From: Acidimicrobiaceae bacterium
GTDB lineage: Bacteria > Actinomycetota > Acidimicrobiia > Acidimicrobiales > Aldehydirespiratoraceae
Assembly (NCBI GenBank): GCA_009835735.1
Contig: VXWX01000162.1
Span: forward strand, 1 to 42,785
Direction of reading: 5' to 3'
DNA: 42,785 nt
How positions within the stretch are numbered: position 1 is the stretch's first letter; every line of letters starts with the position of its first letter. Shown piece by piece: positions 24,729-32,894 of this stretch. The notes beneath the pieces were generated by a model. The model was given only the letters and a program-made list of their open reading frames with translations. It was not told the DNA's origin and searched no databases. The translations under genes and the position numbers were made by a program.

Positions 24729-25058
24729 CTAGGCGGCGGTGGGAGTGCTGCTGCGGGCTCTCAGCCGTCTCCGCTCACGGACAGAGAGCCCTCCCCACAC
24801 GCCGTGCTGAGTGCCGGTCGCGAGCGCGTCGGCGAGGCAGTTCTCCCGCACTTTGCAGCCAGCGCACACCTGTCTCGCTGCCTGAGCCCTCTTGTGGTCA
24901 CCGATCTCCGGGAAGAACAGCTCCGATCCCATTCCTCGGCACGCGGCCCGCTCGTGCCATCCGAGGCCGGTCACAGAGTTAGGAGCCCAAGCGTCGGTGC
25001 GGCGATCCGCGCAAGAAAGGATGGGGGTGCGCCCGCACCTGGTGAGGATGAGGCGCAC
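24729..25058 (-). CDS. WhiB-family iron-sulfur transcriptional regulator
   Basis: 109 residues. The four cluster cysteines are C40 (AACRG), C65 and C68 (CAGC) and C74 (ENC), followed by the GVWGG turn (86-90) and a basic C-terminal tail (RERRRLRAR) that binds DNA. WhiB proteins bind a [4Fe-4S] cluster and sigma factor, and occur only in actinobacteria and their phages. Start GTG 25058 or a GTG at 24974, which would give a more usual length. Its place in the element suggests it controls element genes or was carried by a phage. Confidence 0.92.
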   Translation of the reverse strand: MRLILTRCGRTPILSCADRRTDAWAPNSVTGLGWHERAACRGMGSELFFPEIGDHKRAQAARQVCAGCKVRENCLADALATGTQHGVWGGLSVRERRRLRARSSTPTAA

Positions 25059-25092
25059 ACCCCATTACGGATCCCCCAATCATTCCCACCGG

Positions 25093-27075
25093 TCACAAGC
25101 CCCAGCTGTCGCCGGTGTGGGCGGTGTCGTCGTCGTTGATGGTCACCACGGCGGTGGTGGGCGATCCGAGTTCTAGCCCGTTGATGCCGGTGGTGGTGAG
25201 CACCAGGGTGACGGTTTCGTCGTCGGGGTCTGTGTCGTCGCAGGCGGTGAGAGTGACCGACGCTGAGGTTGTGTTCGTGAACCGGAACTCGGTGCCGCTC
25301 ACGTAGTAGTCAGCGCCCGCGGAGCACGATCCGGCTCCGTCAATCGCGCCCGTCGTGCTGAAACGCACCGACGCTGTGCCAGCAGGGGCCATATCGAGGG
25401 TCGCGGAGATGGCCACCGATGCGCTCTCGCCCACGGTGAAGGTTGTGGCGTCCAGCGACACGGAAGGCAGGCATTGTGTGTGGGCTTTGCCTTCTTGTCC
25501 GCCGCCTAGACGGAACGGCGTGACGAACACCCAGTAGTCGCCTGCGGAGGGGGCGCTCACCCTGGCACCGGTGTTGGTTTCGCCGTATTGGAGGGTGGGG
25601 GACGACTGCCAGCCCGAGGTGTCCCATGAGTAGGCGCGGTCGCCAAATATCGTCTGGTAGCCGGTAGCGCTTGGCGGCTGGGTCGGTGGGTCCCATGTGG
25701 CGGTGAGGGTGAACGCCCCTCCTGATGCGGTGCAGGTCAACTCCAGATTCGACGGCGCGGTGGGGTTGGTGGGGATGTCGTTGTCAACGATGGTGGCGGT
25801 CGCTTCGGTCGGGCTGCCCAGAGTCGCTCCCGACGGGTTGGAGATGCGGAGGCTGAACGTCTCATCCGGTTCGTCGCGGGCATCGTCAATGACGGTCGGT
25901 GTGACATACACCCCGAGACTGTTAGCCGGGATAGTCACTCGGCCGTAGATGCGGTTGTAGTCGCTGCCTGCTCGGGCGGTGCCGTCCACGGTTTCGACGG
26001 TCACAGTGACGGGCTGCGTAGTGCGGTGAGACAGGCTCACGGTGAAGCTAGCAATGCCGCTGTCTTCGGCAACATCGCTGCTGGGGCCTGTCAGCGAGAG
26101 GGTGGGCGGGGTCGTGTTGACATTCCCGTTACCGCCGTTACCACCATTCCCGCCGTTGCCGCCATTGCCGCCGAGGATTTCTTCGACTCGGCTGAAGAAG
26201 GCGACGAGGTGGCCGTTGGTGGCGCTGCCGTCGGGATCGAACGCGTCAACCATGTCCGACTGGGTGCCATCATGAGGGCGGGTCCCGACGGTGATGCCGA
26301 GGCCATACAACTCTTCGATCTGGTCTTCAGGGTTGGTGCCGGTGCATCCCAGCCCGGCGCACATCATCTCTGCGAGCACTTCACGAGGAATCCCGTCCGT
26401 TGTGTCCACCCCTTCCAGGGCCTCGTTCAACGCCTGTCGGGCCGCGTCGCTGTCGAACCCGTCGCGGTTTCCGAAATCGTTTAGCAGTGCCTCCACATTG
26501 GGACGGGTCGTTTGCAGGCTGGGATCATGAGGGATCGCGGTGACGCCCTCTTCCAGCAGGATGTCCCGGTTCTCCTCAAAGTGATTGCCTTCCCATGGAT
26601 CTTGAGCCCAAGGCGGGTTGGTCCACGGGTCGGAGGGCGTTCCGCCGTACGGGCTAGGGGGTTGCGGATCCTGGTAGCCACCGTCGCCGCCGTTGTTGAT
26701 TGGAGGTGTCCCTCCGTAGCCGCCGTTGTTGATTGGAGGCGTAGGAGTGCCTGTAGAGGGCTCGGGAGCAGGAGGCTCAGGCTCAGGCTCAGGAGGTTCA
26801 CAACCGGGCCCATCATCGCCTCCGTCGCCCGGATCAGGAGCAGGAGGTTCGGGCTGCGGCTGCGGCTGCACGGGAGCAGGGGGGTCAGGATCGCCCCCAC
26901 CGTCGTCATCGCATTCTTCAGCGGCGAGCAACAGGACAAACGAAATGAGGGCAACCCCGCCCAAGCTGAAGCACATGGAAGCTACTCGGCGGTTGAACGC
27001 ACCGAAGCGTTCCCATCGGGTCAGTTCACATGCGGGCTGCAATGCCTTCCTTGCCAGTGCTTCGGTGTCGCTCAT
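25093..27075 (-). CDS. Large cell-surface protein with Calx-beta domains
   Basis: 660 residues. Membrane helix at about 32-52 (MCFSLGGVALISFVLLLAA), then an extracellular Pro/Glu linker (PEPEPEPPAPEP), Gly/Asn-rich repeats, a helical domain (about 165-300, with EEILGGNGGNGG after it), a Calx-beta domain (about 325-430, with TVSLSHRTTQPVTVTVETVDGTA..GSDY and ATIVDNDIP), a fibronectin-III-like part, and a second Calx-beta (SVSLDATTFTVGESASVAI to VVTINDDDTAHTGDSWG). ATG 27075 has AGGAGG. Fourteen bases after the lipoprotein gene upstream, so one operon. Probably a Ca2+-binding adhesion or surface protein; unusual cargo. Confidence 0.8.
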   Translation of the reverse strand: MSDTEALARKALQPACELTRWERFGAFNRRVASMCFSLGGVALISFVLLLAAEECDDDGGGDPDPPAPVQPQPQPEPPAPDPGDGGDDGPGCEPPEPEPEPPAPEPSTGTPTPPINNGGYGGTPPINNGGDGGYQDPQPPSPYGGTPSDPWTNPPWAQDPWEGNHFEENRDILLEEGVTAIPHDPSLQTTRPNVEALLNDFGNRDGFDSDAARQALNEALEGVDTTDGIPREVLAEMMCAGLGCTGTNPEDQIEELYGLGITVGTRPHDGTQSDMVDAFDPDGSATNGHLVAFFSRVEEILGGNGGNGGNGGNGGNGNVNTTPPTLSLTGPSSDVAEDSGIASFTVSLSHRTTQPVTVTVETVDGTARAGSDYNRIYGRVTIPANSLGVYVTPTVIDDARDEPDETFSLRISNPSGATLGSPTEATATIVDNDIPTNPTAPSNLELTCTASGGAFTLTATWDPPTQPPSATGYQTIFGDRAYSWDTSGWQSSPTLQYGETNTGARVSAPSAGDYWVFVTPFRLGGGQEGKAHTQCLPSVSLDATTFTVGESASVAISATLDMAPAGTASVRFSTTGAIDGAGSCSAGADYYVSGTEFRFTNTTSASVTLTACDDTDPDDETVTLVLTTTGINGLELGSPTTAVVTINDDDTAHTGDSWGL

Positions 27076-27088
27076 CGTCGCCCTCCTG

Positions 27089-28537
27089 TCAGCACCACGG
27101 AGCGAAGTAGGTGTTCGGGACGCCGTAGTGGTGCTCCATCCATTCCTCAGCGAGCTGCGCAGAGGCACCGCACTGCGGGAAGCGGCTCACGGACCTCATG
27201 CCCGCGACGTATGTCGCCCAGTCGTCGCAGCCAGCGTGTCCCGCCGCGAACACGGTCGCGGGGTTCAACTCGGGCGTCGGGGGGTCTCCGACAAAGCCCT
27301 TGATGGTCCGGCCCGTCTCCAGTTGCACATCCGAAGGCAGCACAGCCCTGCACCGATCAGCCAAGCTCAGCCCGGTGTCTGACAGCCGATGGCCGATGTC
27401 GGTGGCTCGCCCATCGGGAGGGTCAGGAAGCAGCGGGTCAATGACAGTGGCGCAGTTGTGCCAACCGCTGGTGTCATCGATGGAGGATGTCTCGCTGCGG
27501 CCGGACTGGAGGGCCACCACCCTGTCGTAGTACTCGCTCAACACACACGACGGATGGGCTCCGAGATAGTCCAGCGCCCACTTGGCGTTGCCCAGCAGCG
27601 TCACGCAGGTCGCACCGGGTATCTGTCCGAGGCACCATTCGTGCCACTCAGCGATCTGCGCCGTCCGGCGCGGCACCTCCAGCGGCCGGATCTCCCAGTT
27701 GACCTCATCGACCACATGCCATTCAGATGGCGGCAGGCAATTCTCGCCGTAGGGCGGCAGTTCACACACAGGGAACGTCGGCGGCACCATGCCTGCCTGT
27801 GGGGGAACCCAAGCACCGGGCTGGGGAGCCAAGGGCTCAAGCGCAACGGCCTCCTGATCCGGCTCGCCCTCATACCGCACCGGCTCCTGGCCAAGATCGG
27901 TGTCGCCGGGCTCGGGCTGCGGCAGCGTTGCCTCGGCCTCCTGCTCCGGATCGTTGACCTCCGGCCCCGGTTCAGTTGCCTCCGGCTCAGGTTCCGGTGT
28001 GGTGACCTTTGGCTGCGGGTCCGTCGCTTCGGGCTCCGGCACCGGCTCGGGTATCACAACCTCGTCTGGCTGGTCGAAGTAGGACTCATCGGACCACGGG
28101 TCCGGCACATCCTCATCCCGCTCTGCCCCCGAATCGTGGAGCCAGCCGTAGACGAACTCGGACTGTTGCTCGGTCCTATCTGCCCGCTCAGGCGCCGCCG
28201 CCTCCGGTTCCGGTTCAGGCTCGGTGGCCTGTGCCTGAGGCTCGGGCTCATCCGACTCGACCCACCCGTCCGCGGTCTCACGGAACCACTCACCGTCAAC
28301 GAAGCAGTCACCGTTGTCCCGCCACGCGGTCGATCCGTCGCACGGATGCAGCAACTCATCATCCGCTGCTACTGCTGGTTCGGCGACCGGTTCAGCGACC
28401 GTCGTAGTCGTAGCCGGAGGCGTGGTAACCGTCGGCTCATCACTTCCACAAGCAGAAGCAATCAAAGACAATGCACAAATGACTGCTGCTGTGAGCCAAC
28501 TTCTATGTCTCTGTGAACGCAATTCTTGCATGAGCAT
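27089..28537 (-). CDS. Secreted lipoprotein with long Glu/Pro linker and Cys-rich C-terminal domain
   Basis: 482 residues. Signal with lipobox IASAC near residue 29, a Thr/Pro/Glu stalk with PEPEP repeats up to about 225, then a domain with many cysteines (PVCELPPYGENCLP, EWCLGQIPGATCV, HPSCVLSEYYD, WHNCATVIDP, ADRCRAVL, GHAGCDDWATY, PQCGAS, APWC), likely disulfide-bonded. A second small unit near 38-65 reads HPCDGSTAWRDNGDCFVDGEWFRETADGW. First gene of a two-gene operon with the Calx-beta protein. No catalytic motif recognised. Confidence 0.76.
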   Translation of the reverse strand: MLMQELRSQRHRSWLTAAVICALSLIASACGSDEPTVTTPPATTTTVAEPVAEPAVAADDELLHPCDGSTAWRDNGDCFVDGEWFRETADGWVESDEPEPQAQATEPEPEPEAAAPERADRTEQQSEFVYGWLHDSGAERDEDVPDPWSDESYFDQPDEVVIPEPVPEPEATDPQPKVTTPEPEPEATEPGPEVNDPEQEAEATLPQPEPGDTDLGQEPVRYEGEPDQEAVALEPLAPQPGAWVPPQAGMVPPTFPVCELPPYGENCLPPSEWHVVDEVNWEIRPLEVPRRTAQIAEWHEWCLGQIPGATCVTLLGNAKWALDYLGAHPSCVLSEYYDRVVALQSGRSETSSIDDTSGWHNCATVIDPLLPDPPDGRATDIGHRLSDTGLSLADRCRAVLPSDVQLETGRTIKGFVGDPPTPELNPATVFAAGHAGCDDWATYVAGMRSVSRFPQCGASAQLAEEWMEHHYGVPNTYFAPWC

Positions 28538-28644
28538 TATCGCTTTCTCTCTCTTCCTGGGGCTATGCGGTCGAACGTACCGGATCCATATGACACACGT
28601 CGCAACTTTTCTTGCCGAATCCGTACTGACGAACCAGCAAGACC

Positions 28645-28686
28645 CCACAAAGCAGAGCTTTGTGGATTTCGCGCCGCTCTGACCTC
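28645..28686. promoter_or_regulatory. Hairpin joined to a GGCGCGAAA motif upstream of the lipoprotein gene
   Basis: CCACAAAGC-AGA-GCTTTGTGG (28645-28665) is a perfect 9-bp stem; one base later comes TTTCGCGCCGCTCTGACCTC (28667-28686), a minus-strand copy of the dispersed motif. Read in the gene's direction, the motif precedes the hairpin, about 110-150 bases before the lipoprotein start. Confidence 0.6.
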
Positions 28687-28784
28687 AATCATTTGTCACA
28701 AATGACACCAAATGGAACGGTCTAGAACTTCCTGATTTCTCGGGAGCCGTCACTCCCAAAATGCCCGGCCAGAAACAAAGAAGG

Positions 28785-28860
28785 GTGGGGCTCCGGTAGC
28801 CGATACCAGAGCCCCACCTGATAGCCCCAAGAGCGGAGATATGGACTCCCATGCTCTTGG
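28785..28860 (-). terminator. Two tandem strong hairpins downstream of the AlpA gene
   Basis: Read on the minus strand, 28860-28827 forms CCAAGAGC/GCTCTTGG with an inner GGAG/CTCC stem, then 28817-28785 forms GTGGGGCTC/GAGCCCCAC with an inner GGTA/TACC stem, followed by CCTTCTTTGTTTCT. The second looks like a rho-independent terminator for the regulator gene; the pair may instead be a small structured RNA. Confidence 0.6.
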
Positions 28861-28900
28861 CGCTCCAAGATTATCTCGCAGAGGCAAAATAGTCTGACTC

Positions 28901-29110
28901 TCAGGCGGCTATGGACTCTCGTGCATCGAGCCACTCCCACACAACAGCTCGGGGCCAGCCAACCGCACGAGCGTTCTCTCCACCCAGTCGGATCGGCGGC
29001 GGAAACTCACCCTGCCGGATTCGGCGCCATATGGTCGATTTGCTTAGTCCGATCACCTTTGTCAACTCATCGAGCCGCATAATGCCATCTACAACTGTCG
29101 TCGTCGTCAT
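28901..29110 (-). CDS. AlpA-type MerR-like helix-turn-helix regulator
   Basis: 69 residues. RLDELTKVIGLSKSTIWRRIRQGEFPPPIRLG is the winged-helix signature of the AlpA/excisionase family, and RAVGWPRAVVWEWLDAR its C-terminal helix. AlpA-like proteins in P4-type elements activate or take part in excision. GGAGGAACG precedes the ATG. It stands alone in front of a pair of hairpins, which suggests its own transcription unit. Confidence 0.88.
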   Translation of the reverse strand: MTTTTVVDGIMRLDELTKVIGLSKSTIWRRIRQGEFPPPIRLGGENARAVGWPRAVVWEWLDARESIAA

Positions 29111-29359
29111 CGTTCCTCCGTGACGCTTATGCGGACAATTGATGCCGCAGATGAGGACAGGCCATATGGCCCGTTACGCGGTCTAGTGGCAACGTACCAG
29201 TCTCTATTGCATCGCGTCGCACGTCTTTCAACTTTCTGCGACAACACGAACCCATCAGAGAACTAATGACACACAGTCACAAACGAACAGCCAGCATCCT
29301 AAGTCGGCCTCCCGGCGGCCGTCTCACAAAGCACAACCCCCCAAACTTCTTTCCGATAT

Positions 29360-29551
29360 TCACTCCACCTTCATCGCTGCTGCCTGTTCTCTTGTCTCAC
29401 CGGACTGAGAACCTATTGCTTCGTTCACCGCTAGCGGCTGCACTCCGTCAGGCTGATAGTTCGTGGCTATCTCGCGAGCTGCGAGCCGTATCTCATCGGG
29501 CGAGCAGCTTCCAGCCTCCGCGACGGCCGGAGACTGCAACTCGGCGGCCAT
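29360..29551 (-). CDS. Possible small helical protein, 63 residues
   Basis: Begins MAAELQSPAVAEAGSCSPDEIRLAAREIATNYQ. Composition is soluble and helical. A longer frame extends upstream but lacks coding character. No convincing ribosome site, and no homolog known. Kept as a candidate because it fills an otherwise empty 700 bases and runs in the same direction as the AlpA gene. Confidence 0.35.
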   Translation of the reverse strand: MAAELQSPAVAEAGSCSPDEIRLAAREIATNYQPDGVQPLAVNEAIGSQSGETREQAAAMKVE

Positions 29552-29807
29552 GATCCGGTGGCGGGCGACCCGTATCACCGCAGGCGTGTCGCGCCACTGG
29601 CGGGACCGGGGATGGAGCGGCGATAGGCAGCGGGCCCTTAGCCATCCCCCAGCAGACAGTATGCACACGGCCAGGTAGCCGACCGGGCGGGACAGGCGAC
29701 AGCCCCTCGCCTTGTCGCTGGAGCGCAGTTACTTGTGATGTCGTACCCCGGTGTCATTCTGGACGTAACCGTCTACGACTCGTGCCGGAGATCGAAGGGA
29801 GCCACGC

Positions 29808-30404
29808 ATGTTCGACAACCAGACCCAAACCGACACCCCCGAGGTGTGGGACCAAATCCTGCACGAGGCCCGTGAACTCCGAGACGAACAAAACGCCCGT
29901 CTCGTCAGTGCGCAGCGCCAGTCCCAAGTCATCTTCACCGGGCTACTGGCGGTAACAGCCCTGCTTCTCACTGCCGCCTCCATCTACTTCACATCCCGGC
30001 CCAGGGACACCGCTAGATCTGACGCGCCGCTGTCCACTGACTTCATGACCAACTTCCTGGCGCAACTTGAATTCCCGCTGACGGACAGGACCATGCTGAA
30101 TGTTGGCGGCAGCCTGATAGCGGGTCTCATGATCGTGAACAGCTACGTCTGGTTCTCCGTCCACAGAAGGCGGGGCTGGCGGGAGACCCTCACGGCAAGG
30201 GACCTCAGGGAACTCTTTGATAGGCGCTATGCCCTGGTTCCGTTGCGCCGCAACCTCGTACAAAGAGTGACGATCCAGATCGCCCACAACAAGGCCATCG
30301 CGGACAGGGCCCTGTTCCTCGTTCGGCTTCAGGCAGGCGTGAACTTTGCCTACGTCTGCGGGTTGGTCTTCCTTCTTGCCCTGTCTGTCAGCTATCCCCA
30401 GTGA
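29808..30404 (+). CDS. Three-helix membrane protein, island family C, copy 2
   Basis: 198 residues. N-terminus TDTPEVWDQILHEARELRDEQNARLVSAQRQSQ matches the protein at 14203 almost position by position; then three membrane segments at about 43-63, 95-120 and 168-190. The middle loop is longer and more charged than in copy 1. Same GAAGGGAG ribosome site, spaced alike. Ends 17 bases inside the convergent 30388 gene. Function unknown. Confidence 0.72.
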   Translation: MFDNQTQTDTPEVWDQILHEARELRDEQNARLVSAQRQSQVIFTGLLAVTALLLTAASIYFTSRPRDTARSDAPLSTDFMTNFLAQLEFPLTDRTMLNVGGSLIAGLMIVNSYVWFSVHRRRGWRETLTARDLRELFDRRYALVPLRRNLVQRVTIQIAHNKAIADRALFLVRLQAGVNFAYVCGLVFLLALSVSYPQ

Positions 30405-30951
30405 CCAACTGCCGCGCTCCGTCAATCTGACGCCACAGGCCAACCACCAGCAGCCCTGTCAGCGACCGGGCGCTGCGGTCATCGCACAACAGATCGGTGA
30501 TCCGCCCTGTCCCGCCGTCGTCCTTCACTCTCACCGCTAGTTCGCTTGTCGCGCATAGCTTCTCGCATGCGGCCATGTCCGCTGCCGCGAGCCGCCCCAC
30601 AGCGACCAACGCCTTATGGCGGGTGACCGTCACCCAGCGAACAGCCTCCACATAGCGCTCTTGGGGCTGCCGCCAATCGGGGCCGCTCAGGGCGTCCCGC
30701 CAAAGAGCTTCAGCTTCTTGATGTTCGCCAGCTGCTTCACGGTGAACAGCGACCGCCAACCGGGCAGCAGGTACAAGATCGTCGACCGAGGGGCCGGGAG
30801 GGCGCCGGCTGCTCTCGGTGTGCTGTGCTTCTGAGGCTTGGGGCCGAAACGCCGGAGGGGGCACAGGGCCGCTCGGAGGGTTGCTGGTGGCATCCCCCAA
30901 CGGGCGAGCGGCTGCAGGGAAATCTGCGGGCTGTGAACGGTCACTGGGCAT
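30388..30951 (-). CDS. Hypothetical protein, 187 residues, end of replication operon
   Basis: Not recognised. A Pro/Ser-rich, disordered first third (to about residue 55) is followed by a helical region (DDLVPAARLAVAVHREAAGEHQEAEALWRDAL, RYVEAVRWVTVTRHKALVAVGRL, and AARDMAACEKLC-like helix). The start overlaps the previous stop by one base (TGATG), so translation is coupled. Last gene of the leftward chain that begins at the ribbon-helix-helix gene. Confidence 0.62.
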   Translation of the reverse strand: MPSDRSQPADFPAAARPLGDATSNPPSGPVPPPAFRPQASEAQHTESSRRPPGPSVDDLVPAARLAVAVHREAAGEHQEAEALWRDALSGPDWRQPQERYVEAVRWVTVTRHKALVAVGRLAAADMAACEKLCATSELAVRVKDDGGTGRITDLLCDDRSARSLTGLLVVGLWRQIDGARQLVTGDS

Positions 30952-31244
30952 CAGCCCACCCCCGGCTCACTGCCGTCGCTGAGTAATCGCTCCAAGGCGG
31001 CCTGCGACTCGGAGCGCAACCAACCCAGCAGCCCCGCTGCCGAGCATGCGGCCACTAGCGCACGAGCGTCCGGGGTGAGACGTGCGCCCCGAGAGACGGC
31101 CTCCCCAAGCGGCTCGCACCGACCAACCAGGTGCCGCTCATCGTCAGACAACTGCCCCCACTCCAGATGCCGCCAAGTCTGCGACAAGGCATCCAACTCA
31201 GGGCCGCGGAACAGAGTCTGCTGGCCTCCAGTGCGACGGCTCAT
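30951..31244 (-). CDS. Hypothetical protein, 97 residues
   Basis: Starts MSRRTGGQQTLFRGPELDALSQTW; helical, with RCEPLGEAVSRGARLTPDARALVAACSAAGLLGWLRSESQAALERLL. ATG overlaps the stop of the upstream gene (ATGA), with GAGGAGG in front. Not recognised. Member of the coupled replication operon. Confidence 0.65.
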   Translation of the reverse strand: MSRRTGGQQTLFRGPELDALSQTWRHLEWGQLSDDERHLVGRCEPLGEAVSRGARLTPDARALVAACSAAGLLGWLRSESQAALERLLSDGSEPGVG

Positions 31245-31408
31245 GCAGCCTCCTCCTCGGGCCAACGCCACCGGCCCTTCGCGTCATAGGCACCGTCCGC
31301 CGGTGAGCGCACCCGGTTGCACCACTGGCAGGCCATGCTCACGCCACCCCAACGGTGCTGCCAGCTGTGATCACCGAGAGCGCAAGCGAACCGGTCGACG
31401 ATGCTCAC
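31241..31408 (-). CDS. Small zinc-motif protein, 55 residues
   Basis: GTG start overlapping the upstream stop (GTGA); begins VSIVDRFACALGDHSWQHRWGG and has CQWCNRVR as a C-x2-C pair. Its VSIVDR start repeats the VSIVDR near the start of the gene directly upstream, suggesting a shared binding segment or duplicated leader. Function unknown. Confidence 0.6.
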   Translation of the reverse strand: MSIVDRFACALGDHSWQHRWGGVSMACQWCNRVRSPADGAYDAKGRWRWPEEEAA

Positions 31409-31809
31409 GGCCTGCGCTCCACAACGAGAGACGGGCCGGTAACACGCCACAACCGCTCTCTGCTCTGCTGAGATCGCCGTGGGCCACGCGTCTGCTTCGC
31501 AGGCCGGGACGCTCTCTGCTCATCGGTCTCACAGCACGCCAAACTCAGAGACCGCCACCGTCCGTCCCATGTGCGCTGATCGAGGCGTGACTCATCAAGC
31601 TGCCACTGGTAAGAGCACACAGGGCCGCAATAGACGGTGCGCCGCCCCGGCGGGATCAGGCCAGAGCACACAGCGCAAACGCCGCGGCGGATTCTCGCCC
31701 GTTTCAATTCCGTCATAGCGGCCCTCATCTCACGAGGCGTGGCAGCCGTCGCGATGTCGGCCATGAGCGACTGATCGGAGAGACGGTCAACGATGGAGAC
31801 AGCAGTCAT
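31405..31809 (-). CDS. Zinc-finger protein, 134 residues
   Basis: Begins MTAVSIVDRLSDQSLMADIATAATPREM. A compact metal site GVCAVCSGLIPPGRRTVYCGPVCSYQW has C45-x2-C48 and C61-x3-C65, a type seen in phage-encoded DNA-binding fingers. C-terminal third is basic and disordered (RPAKQTRGPRRSQQSRERLWR). Start overlaps the preceding stop by one base. Likely binds DNA or RNA in the replication module, by inference. Confidence 0.68.
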   Translation of the reverse strand: MTAVSIVDRLSDQSLMADIATAATPREMRAAMTELKRARIRRGVCAVCSGLIPPGRRTVYCGPVCSYQWQLDESRLDQRTWDGRWRSLSLACCETDEQRASRPAKQTRGPRRSQQSRERLWRVTGPSLVVERRP

Positions 31810-32174
31810 CAGTCGCCCTCCCAGATGAAGCTCTCCACACCAAAGTTCGGACCTTCAGTGCTGCCGTCCCACGCCGTCACCGACTGGCACTCTGAGCACT
31901 GGATCAGCACGCCCTCGGACACCCCGGCGGGTGTGTTGTCATGCTCGGACACCAGCCCAGTCCCAGCGGTGAATGTCCACTCGGGCGGGGCCAACGGCTG
32001 TGCCAAAACCGCCGTGTCCCACACAGCGTCGACGGCGGAGTCAAACAGCTCTCGGTTGGTTGGGCCGTGGCGTTCAAAGTGGGCGTCAGTGGCGGCTCGC
32101 ACCCCGGCCCCGACGTTCCTCAAGAATGCCTCCCGGAGAAACCTGCACGCCGCAGGATCATGGTGCTCGGTCAC
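31809..32174 (-). CDS. Hypothetical protein, 121 residues
   Basis: GTG start overlapping the Toprim gene's stop (GTGA), with GGGAGG in front. Helical N-half (AACRFLREAFLRNVGAGVRAATDAHFERHG), then a beta part ending in GVLIQCSECQSVTAWDGS (C-x2-C) and FIWEGD. Not recognised. Coupled on both sides, so it belongs to the replication operon. Confidence 0.65.
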   Translation of the reverse strand: MTEHHDPAACRFLREAFLRNVGAGVRAATDAHFERHGPTNRELFDSAVDAVWDTAVLAQPLAPPEWTFTAGTGLVSEHDNTPAGVSEGVLIQCSECQSVTAWDGSTEGPNFGVESFIWEGD

Positions 32175-32893
32175 GCGACCTCCCTTATCTGCACAACGGG
32201 AGCGGCGTCGGGCTCAACGATGCTGTCAGACGCGCCCGCTGGGATGGCCTCTATCGCAGCGTTAACTGTGTCGGCCCAGGCGGCCCGATAGGTGCGCCAC
32301 CCGTCGGCGATGTCCCACCCCACACGGGCGGGCCGCAAGTAACTGACAGCCGGATAGGTGGCTCGGAGCGTTCGGATGACGCCCCCCAACTGCTGGCGAG
32401 CGCCCACCTTCTCCGGCTTGTCATGATCAGCGATGAGCACTATCCGGGAAGGCTCAATGCCGTGCGCCACTAGCCGCTCGACCGTTGCGACCATGCTTCC
32501 CAATCCCGCCGCGCCAATCGTCGGGCTGCTCCAGGTGCGGAAGAAGTTAGCGACTAGCCAATCCGTGAGGCCCTCGCAAACGGGGATGCGGCTAGTGGCG
32601 TCCGCAATGATGAGGCTCTCCATCCCAAACGGCAGGGCGGGGAGGTCATAAGCGTTCTTCTTGGTGTCACCAGTCGGCCAATTGCGGTAGTCGTCGGGAG
32701 GCGTGCTCACCGACCAGTCGACGTAGCTGTGGCCGCCATTGAGGTCGTAGGTGAGCACGCGCAGCCGATCCGGGATGCGCTTCACGGGATAGATGTCGGC
32801 GGGCTCGTAATGCAGCACCTCGCGCAGGTAGCCGTCGGGTAGGCGCAGCTTGCGGGATGCGGCCGCATATAGGCGGTCGGCTCGGGAGGGCAT
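32171..32893 (-). CDS. Toprim-domain protein, primase-like
   Basis: 240 residues. The Toprim core is clear: VCEGLTDWLVA with Glu106, and VLIADHDKPEKVGARQQL with the D155-x-D157 pair that holds Mg2+. Preceding residues (DRLRVLTYDLNGGHSYVDWS) resemble the region before Toprim in phage primase/helicase proteins. It lacks a visible zinc-binding domain and a helicase part; the helicase is the separate gene just upstream, one base away. Together they would initiate replication of the excised element. Confidence 0.84.
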   Translation of the reverse strand: MPSRADRLYAAASRKLRLPDGYLREVLHYEPADIYPVKRIPDRLRVLTYDLNGGHSYVDWSVSTPPDDYRNWPTGDTKKNAYDLPALPFGMESLIIADATSRIPVCEGLTDWLVANFFRTWSSPTIGAAGLGSMVATVERLVAHGIEPSRIVLIADHDKPEKVGARQQLGGVIRTLRATYPAVSYLRPARVGWDIADGWRTYRAAWADTVNAAIEAIPAGASDSIVEPDAAPVVQIREVA

Positions 32894-32894
32894 A

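Noticed and set aside
26127-26171. Tandem GCCGCCATTGCC-like units that could be taken for a CRISPR or VNTR locus
   Set aside because: They encode the Gly-Gly-Asn linker of the Calx-beta protein; no spacers, no cas genes.
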